Source: DASWHX01 sp036397995 (GTDB lineage Bacteria > Bacteroidota > Bacteroidia > Cytophagales > Cyclobacteriaceae). Taken from it: a stretch of 26,515 nucleotides of DNA. Positions within the stretch are counted from its first letter, which is position 1. Each line of letters opens with the position of its first letter. The DNA lies in the NCBI GenBank assembly GCA_036397995.1, contig DASWHX010000118.1, forward strand, positions 1 through 26,515, in the 5' to 3' direction. Below are positions 7,238 through 14,824 of this stretch, piece after piece. Both the position numbers and the translations under genes were made by a program. The notes under the pieces are model-generated. The model saw only the letters and a list, made by a program, of their open reading frames with translations, was not told the origin of the DNA and made no database searches.

Positions 7238-9634
7238 CTATTCGTATCGAAGGGAATTCACAGGATTAGAACCGGCCACTTTTATGGATTGGTAACCAAC
7301 TGTAATCCAAGCCAATAACAGGGCACCAAATCCTGCCAAAACAAAAACCAAAGGGCTCAGTTCAATCCGGAATGCAAAATTATCCAGCCAGGAACTCATA
7401 AAATACCAGGCTGGCAATATGCTAATCACAAAGGAAATTATTACCAGCTTTGTAAATTCTGTCGAAAGCAATTGTATGAGAGCTGGGGTAGAAGCACCCA
7501 GAGCTTTTCTAATTCCAATTTCCTTTGTACGTCTTTCAGCCATGAAAGATGCCAGACCAAACAGGCCCAGGCATGCAATAAAAATGGCTAAGCCGGTGAA
7601 AATCGTAAACAATTCACCCAGTTGTTGTTCTGATTTAAATAGCGCATTGAATTTATCGTCAAGGAAATAGTATTCGAAGGGCTCATTTGGTGCTAATTCT
7701 TCCCATTTTGATTTAATTAGTTTAACCGTGCTCGCCGCTTCACCGGAGTATTTAATTGCGAGCCTGTTATCAGCATGAGTTAAAAACAACGCGTGCGGGC
7801 CAACTTCATTTCTTAAAGACTCATAATTAAAATCCTTTAAAACACCTATAACCTTAAAAGTTTGATTTTGCGGTGAATAAAAAATTTCCGAACCTATTGG
7901 ATCTTCAAGACCAAATTCTGCCACAGCTGCTTCGTTTAATACTATCGAAGTGGAGTCAGCAGGAAAATCGCTTGAAAAGAACCTTCCTTCCTTTAATTCA
8001 AATCCGAATGTTTCCAGGTGGTCATAATCTGCACTATATACTGACATTATGTGGTCTATATCTTCTCCCTGGGATCTGAAAACTGTAGTATTCGTAGTGC
8101 CCGGAATAACATGGGTGGAAAAACTTGCACTTTCAATTTCGGCAAAGGATAATAATGAATTCTTAAAAGGTTCACGATTATTTCCAAGAGGCGCAGTATT
8201 TTGAATAACGATTACTTTCTCTTTATCAAATCCTAAATTTTTATGTCGTACAAAATTTAATTGCTGGTAAACAAGGGTAGTGCATATTATGAGAATTATG
8301 GAGATTGCGAATTGAAAGATTACTAAAACCGACCGAACTCCGCTACTCTTCATTCCGGATTTCAATTTTCCTTTTAAAACCTCAGTAACTTTGAATGAGG
8401 TTAAATAGAACGCAGGATAACTTCCGGCTAATAATCCGGTAACAAGAACAATGGTTGCCAAACTTCCCATAATTGCCGGGTTTAGGAGGGTGGCAATTGT
8501 ATGTTCTTTACCCGCAATTAAGTTAAATAAAGGCAATAAAAGATACACCGTAATAATACCCAATGCTGTAGAAATTATGGTATACAAAACAGCTTCGGTC
8601 AGGAACTGACCAATAAGGTTGCTTCTCAAACTGCCGAGGGTCTTTCTTAAACCCACTTCCTTAGCCCTGCCAGCAGATCTTGCTGTTGAAAGATTCATAA
8701 AATTTATACATGCAATTACAAGAATAAAAATTCCGATAGCCGAGAAGATATAAACGTAGGTGATATTGCCATTAACACCCAACTCCCCTTCCTGATTGGA
8801 TTTTAGATGAATGTCCAATAAGCGTTGGGAATAATAACCATATTCACTACCTGAGCTCTTAAACTGGTCCAAACTGATACCCATGAATTGCTGCACCTCC
8901 GGACCAACGTATTTAATAACCAGGTCCTCAAACTTATCTGGCATATTTTCATTGGTTGCATCTGGTCGAAGTTTATAGTAAGTGTGTATTCCATTGTTAA
9001 GCCAGATATCATCTCGAAACTGGTCTTGAGATACTGTGGTTAATAATGCCTTGTAGGTAAAGTGTGAATTATGAGGAGGATTTTCAGAAACGCCGGTTAC
9101 TTTGTATGATGTATTTTGGTTTCCGATTACCAGAATTTTTCCTATCGGATCTTCATTCCCAAAATATTTTTGTGCCATGTCTTCTGTTATCACCAGGGAG
9201 TTTGGTTCGGCCAAACATGTTTCGGGATTTCCCTTCAATAATTTGAAAGAAAAGAATGAAAAGAAATTTGAGTCTGCATCAAGAACATCGGATTCATAAA
9301 ATATCATATCCTCATACCGGAATAGTATTTCAAGATTTTGTCCCAATCGAACCGCGCTTTCCACTTCCGGGAATTCATTCGCCATCGCATTAGCAAGCGG
9401 GGGACAGGTGTAAATAACATTAATTTCCTGACCGGCAATTTTCCCTTGCAATCCTACCCGGTAAATTCTTTTTGCATCCGTATGAAACTTGTCGTAGGAA
9501 AGCTCATCTACCACATAAAAAAGGATAAAAATAGACCCGGCAATGCCAATTGTCAGGCCCATGATGTTAATAAATGAATAAAGCTTTTGATTGGCAATAT
9601 TCCGGAAAGCGATTTTCAGATAGTTTTTGACCAT
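7238..9634 (-). CDS. FtsX/MacB-type ABC transporter permease (large, duplicated)
   Basis: This is the inner-membrane subunit of a type VII-like ABC system that typically moves lipids, peptides or drugs or transmits mechanical signals to the periplasm. The 798-residue protein begins NYLKIAFRNI and has eight likely membrane helices at about 21-43, 294-315, 345-370, 388-412, 434-456, 681-703, 731-752 and 765-787. Two large periplasmic MacB_PCD-like domains lie between 45-290 and 460-675. The two FtsX cores each end in the conserved cytoplasmic motif (KEVGLRKTLG at 325-334, and TKEIGIRKALG). It is a full-length duplicated permease, a form common in Bacteroidota. No ATPase is adjacent; the ATPase at 4085-4786 is a candidate partner (inference). 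It is a paralogue of the 20905-23271 gene. Confidence 0.93.
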   Translation of the reverse strand: MVKNYLKIAFRNIANQKLYSFINIMGLTIGIAGSIFILFYVVDELSYDKFHTDAKRIYRVGLQGKIAGQEINVIYTCPPLANAMANEFPEVESAVRLGQNLEILFRYEDMIFYESDVLDADSNFFSFFSFKLLKGNPETCLAEPNSLVITEDMAQKYFGNEDPIGKILVIGNQNTSYKVTGVSENPPHNSHFTYKALLTTVSQDQFRDDIWLNNGIHTYYKLRPDATNENMPDKFEDLVIKYVGPEVQQFMGISLDQFKSSGSEYGYYSQRLLDIHLKSNQEGELGVNGNITYVYIFSAIGIFILVIACINFMNLSTARSAGRAKEVGLRKTLGSLRSNLIGQFLTEAVLYTIISTALGIITVYLLLPLFNLIAGKEHTIATLLNPAIMGSLATIVLVTGLLAGSYPAFYLTSFKVTEVLKGKLKSGMKSSGVRSVLVIFQFAISIILIICTTLVYQQLNFVRHKNLGFDKEKVIVIQNTAPLGNNREPFKNSLLSFAEIESASFSTHVIPGTTNTTVFRSQGEDIDHIMSVYSADYDHLETFGFELKEGRFFSSDFPADSTSIVLNEAAVAEFGLEDPIGSEIFYSPQNQTFKVIGVLKDFNYESLRNEVGPHALFLTHADNRLAIKYSGEAASTVKLIKSKWEELAPNEPFEYYFLDDKFNALFKSEQQLGELFTIFTGLAIFIACLGLFGLASFMAERRTKEIGIRKALGASTPALIQLLSTEFTKLVIISFVISILPAWYFMSSWLDNFAFRIELSPLVFVLAGFGALLLAWITVGYQSIKVAGSNPVNSLRYE

Positions 9635-9793
9635 TGGGGGTGATTAATTTAATCTTTAGACGACCACAATGACTGCTTTGTTACACCGCTCTGGCGAGTG
9701 GAATTGGGTGACAGATAAATGGTTCTTTTTTCATATTAACTTAGATAAAATTGTACAATAACATTAAATTGAGCCTTTATCTAATTGCCAATC

Positions 9794-9823
9794 TTTGGAC
9801 AATAATCAGATAATAGTATCTTG
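9794..9823 (+). promoter_or_regulatory. Bacteroidota-type promoter of the lipoprotein gene
   Basis: A -33 TTTG (9794-9797) is separated by exactly 19 bases from TATCTTG (9817-9823), which resembles the -7 consensus TAnnTTTG. Transcription would begin near 9830, downstream of the in-frame TTG at 9821, and so supports the ATG at 9851 as the start codon. Confidence 0.6.
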
Positions 9824-9850
9824 CGACAAAACCGAAACTTATCAATAGAA

Positions 9851-10741
9851 ATGAATAATAGCGCCTTAATCAATCGAATATTTATTTTGGCCCTTTTCAC
9901 CGGGCTTGCCAGTTGTGGATCTGAGACAAAATCGACAGAAGATGCTTCTGATGAATTTGCCGCTGCCGAAGAAGAGTTAAAAGAAAAAATTAGCTCTGTG
10001 ATTCATGAACTGCCACCTCCATCTGAAGTTCCGTTTCTTTTGGAGGCAACCGGGGCTGATTTTAATGAAAGTCTTGTAAATCCGATTGAAAGAGCAGATT
10101 CCTATAAATCGACTAGTCAAAAGTCTGCCCTCAATCTCGGAATTTATGCAACAGATATTGGCTATTTAAGCAGTTACAATAAGACGCAGGAAGCCCTGAA
10201 TTACCTGAATGCCTCTAAGGGTATTGCGGATAATATGGGCATAACCGGCGCGTTTGATGTTGAGCTATTAAAGAGATTTGAAAGCAATTTGAACAGCAGG
10301 GATTCGCTGGCAAGCATTATCAATGAATCAGTTGGGAAGGCGGATGAATACTTGAGGAATGATGATAGAACCAAGGTTGCCGTTATGGTTTTGTCAGGAA
10401 GTTTTGTTGAAGGTCTGTCCATTGCAACGAAGCTTGTCGAAACATATCCTAAAGACCTGTTGCCGGAAGAAGCCAAAAACCTCATCCTCACTCCTATTAT
10501 CAGGGTGATTCTGAATCAGGAGAAACCACTTACCGACCTTATTGACATGTTGGAGGATTTGCCGGCTGATAGCGAGTTAGCCGGATTGATTGCTTCGTTT
10601 AGGGAATTGAAAACTATTTATGAGGAATCTGATATAGAAGAGAAAATTTCTCAGAATCAGGCGGACCTTATTCTAAGTGGTGAATATCTAACCGCAATTA
10701 GTGACAAAATTTCTGAAATCAGGAACAGCATCGTAAACTAG
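9851..10741 (+). CDS. Putative lipoprotein of unknown function
   Basis: The 296-residue product begins with a type II signal peptide: MNNSALINR, a hydrophobic core, and a lipobox LASC with the acylated cysteine at residue 22. The serine/glutamate-rich linker that follows is typical of exported Bacteroidota lipoproteins. The rest is predicted largely helical, with many charged residues and no cysteine or metal motif that I recognise. A segment reading NLGIYATDIGYLSSYNKTQEALNYL resembles helical-repeat lipoproteins seen in this phylum, but I cannot name the family. An upstream in-frame TTG (9821) would add ten residues before the signal peptide and is rejected because it overlaps the promoter. 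The gene is monocistronic: it has its own promoter and a strong terminator. Confidence 0.8.
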   Translation: MNNSALINRIFILALFTGLASCGSETKSTEDASDEFAAAEEELKEKISSVIHELPPPSEVPFLLEATGADFNESLVNPIERADSYKSTSQKSALNLGIYATDIGYLSSYNKTQEALNYLNASKGIADNMGITGAFDVELLKRFESNLNSRDSLASIINESVGKADEYLRNDDRTKVAVMVLSGSFVEGLSIATKLVETYPKDLLPEEAKNLILTPIIRVILNQEKPLTDLIDMLEDLPADSELAGLIASFRELKTIYEESDIEEKISQNQADLILSGEYLTAISDKISEIRNSIVN

Positions 10742-10767
10742 CCTAATCTACCTGCTATATATAAATT

Positions 10768-10795
10768 GGCCCGTGGTACGGGCCTTTTTTTTCTT
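10768..10795 (+). terminator. Strong Rho-independent terminator after the lipoprotein gene
   Basis: GGCCCGT (10768-10774) pairs perfectly with ACGGGCC (10778-10784) across a three-base loop and is followed by eight T residues, a C and three more T residues. It lies 26 bases after the stop codon. Confidence 0.93.
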
Positions 10796-10901
10796 TAAAG
10801 ATGCCAAAATGAATTTTGTCACCGGGAACAAGAATTTGTGAATTCTCTTAATTCACGAAGGTTTGTAACGGGTGAATTTAGCTAAAATTAAATTAGCGCC
10901 T

Positions 10902-10909
10902 TATATTTA
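10902..10909 (+). promoter_or_regulatory. Possible -7 promoter element for the ABCG-fusion operon
   Basis: TATATTTA matches TAnnTTTG in all but the last base and lies 29 bases before the ATG at 10939. No TTTG is found at the proper -33 distance. It is the best promoter candidate between the upstream terminator and the gene, but it is weak. Confidence 0.3.
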
Positions 10910-10938
10910 GACAATACTAAACTCCCCTATCAACCCAA

Positions 10939-13900
10939 ATGAGTGAACCTTTATTGCGTGCTATAATTGAACTTTTTGCTATTGTAGCCAAAGAAGATGA
11001 CGTTACCCAAAGCGAGCGCGATTCCATCGAACATTTCCTGCTGGATCATCTTAATGAAAATAAAGCCAAGGAATATATTAATCAATTTGATGAAGCTGCA
11101 AACAGAATATTGAGCTTCTCCGACAAGAACCGGGATGAATTAAAAGAGGTTGAAAAAATTTGCGCGCATATTAATCTTGAGCTTACCTTTCAACAAAAAG
11201 TTATTTTAATGCTAAACCTGATTGAGTTGATTCTGGCAGACGGAATAATTTCCGATATGGAAGATAAACTCGTCAGAAAAATTGCAGATGAATTCAACAT
11301 TAATCAGGCTGATGTGGAAGTTATCACCAGGTTCCTGATAGGTAAAACCGCTACTGAGCTGTCCGCTGAAAAGGTATTGATTGTAGATTCGGCCGGTGGT
11401 GAAAATTACAAATTGCATTTGCCGCGCGCAGACCTCCGCGGCTTCTTCGCATTTTTACATCTTCCATCCAGTGGTTTCTATTTTGTTAAGTATTTGGGAA
11501 AAATGGACATTTTCCTGAATGGCATTCCCCTGAAGCCTGAAAGGGTGAGAGTTTTTTCGCTTGGCAGCACCCTGAGAGCTCACCATCTTGATCCGCTATT
11601 TTATAGTGATATTATCGGATGCTTTCATACTCCCGAATACGAAACCAACATTGCGTTTAAGACCGATAAAATCTGGTACAAATTCAGAAGTGGCAAAATC
11701 GGACTGCGCGGAATTGAAATTGAAGAGAAGTCGGGCCATATGGTTGGGCTTATGGGCGCCAGCGGCTCAGGCAAGTCTACTCTGCTGAATGTACTAAATG
11801 GCACTGAAGCTCCCTATAAGGGAAGTGTTACCATCAACGGGATTGACATCCACAGGGATCCTGAAAAGATTGAAGGAGTAATTGGATTTGTACCGCAGGA
11901 TGATTTGCTGATTGAAGAGCTGACGGTGTACCAAAATTTGTATTATGCGGCTAAGTTATGCTTTGACAATTTAAGTGAAGACGAGTTAAATAAACTGGTG
12001 CTAAAGACCATAAGTAATTTAGGGCTTTCAGAAACCAGGGACTTGCGGGTGGGTTCTCCACTGGATAAGACAATCTCAGGTGGCCAGCGTAAAAGACTAA
12101 ATATAGGACTGGAGTTATTAAGGGAGCCGGCTGTACTTTTTGTCGATGAACCTACTTCAGGATTGTCGTCAAGGGATTCTGAAAACATAATGGATCTCCT
12201 CAAGGAATTAGCCTTACGGGGTAAACTAATCTTTGTTGTAATTCACCAGCCATCATCAGATATTTTCAAGATGTTTGATAAGCTGGTTATTCTAGATGTT
12301 GGCGGCTATCAGATTTTTTATGGCAATCCAATTGAAGCTGTAATTTATTTCAAGGAAATCGTGGAAATGGTTAACAGCCAGGAAGGAGAATGCATTGAGT
12401 GCGGCAATGTAAATCCTGAACAGATTTTCCAAATAATTGAAACCAAGGTAGTTGATGAATACGGGAGAATAACAGATGAGCGTAAAATTACGCCTCAGCA
12501 ATGGAACCGTTATTTTGAAAAAATGATCAACATTGAGCAAATCAAAGAAGTTCATGACCCACCTCCACCTTCTTTAAGCATCCCGGGAAGGTTTCAGCAA
12601 CTGAGAATTTTCAGTATCCGGGACGTCCTCACCAAAATCAGCAATAAGCAATATTTGGTGATCAATTTTCTTGAAGCACCGGTTCTCGCTTTCATTCTGG
12701 CTTATATTGTAAGATTCGCGACATCACAAACCAGTGGAGAAGAATATTTTTTTGGAAAGAATGTAAATATACCCGCTTACTTATTCATGTCAATAATTGT
12801 TGCATTATTCATGGGACTGACCGTTAGTGCGGAAGAAATTATTCGTGATGCAAAAATCCTGAAAAGAGAAGCCTTTCTTAATTTGAGTCGTGGAAGTTAT
12901 CTTTCCTCCAAAGTCGGTATTCTATTTTTCATTAGCGCGTTTCAAACTCTCGCATTTGTGATTGTGGGAAATTCTATTTTAGAAATCAAAGGAATGTTCC
13001 TCCAGCATTGGGCAATTCTTTTCTCAGTTTCATGTTTTGCCAATTTATTGGGTCTCAATATCAGCAGCGCTTTCAACAAAGCGGTAACTATTTACATTTT
13101 GATTCCTATTCTGCTTATCCCCCAGCTAATATTAAGCGGAGTTGTTGTAAACTTTGACAATCTTAACCCGCGCTTGAGTGCGCAGGATAAAGTTCCTCTT
13201 GTCGGTGATCTCATGGCAAGCCGATGGGCTTACGAGGCCGCGATGGTTACTCAATTTAAAGAGAACAGATATCAGAAACTTTTTTTTGAATTCGACAGGA
13301 CTATGGGCAATGCAGAGTATAAGAAGTCTTATTATGTTCCAAAACTCGAAAGCAAACTTGATTTTTGTCACACCTATTTCAGGTCTAATGATCCGGACAT
13401 AAAAAAGGATATGCAAGCCAACCTTGAATTACTCAGGTTGGAAATTAACAAAGAACTTAACCTGGTTGGTCATGACAAACTTGATATTAACCTGCTAAGC
13501 ATGGGGAATTTCAATGACACTTCTTACCAAACACTGAAAGAATTTCTGGAAATACTAAAAAAGTTCTATTCAAATCAGTTTAACAATGCTAATGACGAGA
13601 AGGAACAAATAATTAATGGTTACATTGAGGAGCCTGAGAAACGCAGAGAATTTGAGAATCTTCGGTATAGTTATCAAAATGACCGAATTGCCCAGGTGGT
13701 GAAAAATATGGCTGATCCCGAAAGGATCGTGGAACAGGATGGCCAATTGATCAGGAAAATATATCCGATTTTTCTGCGACCTGAAAGCAATGGGTCTATC
13801 GCAAGCTTAAGAACACCGTTTTACGTTCCGGAGAAGCCTTTTTTTGGAAGGTATCTATCAACATTTCAATTCAATTTAGGGGTTATTTGGTTAATGGTAA

Positions 13901-13986
13901 TTATTCTTTCAACTAGCCTTTACTATGATTGGTTAAGAAAAATTTTAAACTCATTTACCAGTTTATCTTACCGATTGAGACGATAG
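10939..13986 (+). CDS. TerB-like / FHA-like / ABCG half-transporter fusion protein
   Basis: The protein has 1015 residues. An N-terminal helical, acidic region (about 1-135, with LIELILADGIISDMEDKLVRK around 94-114) resembles the TerB/DjlA-type metal-binding fold. Residues about 145-245 look like a beta-sandwich of FHA type (IFLNGIPL...RVRVFSLGSTLR), though the usual FHA phosphothreonine-binding residues are not evident. The ABCG ATPase follows: Walker A GASGSGKST (273-281), Q-loop near 320, ISGGQRKR (379-386), Walker B VLFVDEPTSGLSS (399-411), H436. A CIECG dyad lies at 485-489. Membrane helices follow at about 577-593, 612-630, 656-680, 688-708 and 715-738, then an approximately 225-residue likely external domain (740-970) and a last helix at 976-996. 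The substrate is unknown. It is the first gene of a probable operon with the DUF218 and kinase genes. Confidence 0.88.
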   Translation: MSEPLLRAIIELFAIVAKEDDVTQSERDSIEHFLLDHLNENKAKEYINQFDEAANRILSFSDKNRDELKEVEKICAHINLELTFQQKVILMLNLIELILADGIISDMEDKLVRKIADEFNINQADVEVITRFLIGKTATELSAEKVLIVDSAGGENYKLHLPRADLRGFFAFLHLPSSGFYFVKYLGKMDIFLNGIPLKPERVRVFSLGSTLRAHHLDPLFYSDIIGCFHTPEYETNIAFKTDKIWYKFRSGKIGLRGIEIEEKSGHMVGLMGASGSGKSTLLNVLNGTEAPYKGSVTINGIDIHRDPEKIEGVIGFVPQDDLLIEELTVYQNLYYAAKLCFDNLSEDELNKLVLKTISNLGLSETRDLRVGSPLDKTISGGQRKRLNIGLELLREPAVLFVDEPTSGLSSRDSENIMDLLKELALRGKLIFVVIHQPSSDIFKMFDKLVILDVGGYQIFYGNPIEAVIYFKEIVEMVNSQEGECIECGNVNPEQIFQIIETKVVDEYGRITDERKITPQQWNRYFEKMINIEQIKEVHDPPPPSLSIPGRFQQLRIFSIRDVLTKISNKQYLVINFLEAPVLAFILAYIVRFATSQTSGEEYFFGKNVNIPAYLFMSIIVALFMGLTVSAEEIIRDAKILKREAFLNLSRGSYLSSKVGILFFISAFQTLAFVIVGNSILEIKGMFLQHWAILFSVSCFANLLGLNISSAFNKAVTIYILIPILLIPQLILSGVVVNFDNLNPRLSAQDKVPLVGDLMASRWAYEAAMVTQFKENRYQKLFFEFDRTMGNAEYKKSYYVPKLESKLDFCHTYFRSNDPDIKKDMQANLELLRLEINKELNLVGHDKLDINLLSMGNFNDTSYQTLKEFLEILKKFYSNQFNNANDEKEQIINGYIEEPEKRREFENLRYSYQNDRIAQVVKNMADPERIVEQDGQLIRKIYPIFLRPESNGSIASLRTPFYVPEKPFFGRYLSTFQFNLGVIWLMVIILSTSLYYDWLRKILNSFTSLSYRLRR

Positions 13987-14001
13987 AAAATTCAAACACA
14001 G

Positions 14002-14772
14002 ATGTTTTTTGTACTTTCCAAATTAGTCAATATCCTGATCATGCCGCTTACCTGGATAACCGCAACAATGGTAGCAGCGCTAATCTTTAGAAAAAAGCGA
14101 ATTGGCAAGAAATTGTTGGTTATCGGTATTGGACTTATTTTTTTATTTGGAAATGAATTCCTGGTAAATGAAATTTATCTGATCTGGGAAGAGCCGCCAA
14201 TTGAATTTGAGAAAATAGACACGCGCTATGACATCGCGATAATTCTAGGTGGTGTAACAAAAACTAATCTTGAACCAAGAGACAGAGTTCACTTTGATCG
14301 GGGAGCCGATAGGGTGGTTCACCCTTTGTTTCTTTATAAGATGGGTAAAATTGATAAGTTTTTGGTTAGTGGAGGTACAGGAAGATTAATTAATGCGAAG
14401 TATTCCGAGGCTCCTTCACTTGCAATGGCATTGGAAATTTTTGGCGTTCCAAAGGAGCAAATCATAATTGAAGATCAATCCAGAAACACGCGGGAAAATG
14501 CGATCTTTTCAAAAAAAATCATTGACAGCTTATATAACAAGCCACCAAAAATTTTAGTGGTAACCTCCGCTTTTCATATGCCCCGCTCAAAGCGCTGTTT
14601 CAATAAAATAAATTTGGATGCCGATTTCCTTACCACAGATTTTCTCGGACATCCCCGGGAATTTGGCCTGGATACACTCTTGTTCCCACAGGTTGACGCA
14701 TTGATGAAATGGAGTAAACTGTTTAAGGAATGGGTGGGAACCATTGCGTACAAAGTAGCCGGTTATATTTAG
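14002..14772 (+). CDS. DUF218 (YdcF/ElyC/SanA-type) membrane protein
   Basis: This is a 256-residue protein with two N-terminal membrane helices (about 6-28 and 37-55) and a periplasmic or cytoplasmic DUF218 domain. Family motifs are visible: IAIILGG (78-84), LVSGGTG (121-127), the RNTRENA motif (161-167) and VVTSAFHMPRS (186-196). In E. coli, ElyC and SanA, members of the same family, affect envelope integrity and peptidoglycan or lipid carrier use; the exact activity is not known here. It begins 15 bases after the ABCG fusion gene and precedes the kinase gene by 52 bases on the same strand, so co-transcription is likely. Confidence 0.88.
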   Translation: MFFVLSKLVNILIMPLTWITATMVAALIFRKKRIGKKLLVIGIGLIFLFGNEFLVNEIYLIWEEPPIEFEKIDTRYDIAIILGGVTKTNLEPRDRVHFDRGADRVVHPLFLYKMGKIDKFLVSGGTGRLINAKYSEAPSLAMALEIFGVPKEQIIIEDQSRNTRENAIFSKKIIDSLYNKPPKILVVTSAFHMPRSKRCFNKINLDADFLTTDFLGHPREFGLDTLLFPQVDALMKWSKLFKEWVGTIAYKVAGYI

Positions 14773-14824
14773 GGAATCCGCTTCTTTTTACAATTTCAAT
14801 TCAGTAAATTCATTTCTCAAAATT

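Noticed and set aside
9635..9793. Search for a regulatory site before the first FtsX permease
   Set aside because: No TAnnTTTG, no TGTCCG-N4-CGGACA copy and no strong inverted repeat could be found on the minus strand.
9821..9850. TTG start upstream of the lipoprotein gene
   Set aside because: It overlaps the -7 promoter element and adds residues before a normal lipoprotein signal peptide; the ATG at 9851 is better.
10877..10886. Palindrome TTTAGCTAAA before the ABCG-fusion gene
   Set aside because: It is short and A/T-rich and not placed against a convincing -33/-7 pair; likely chance.
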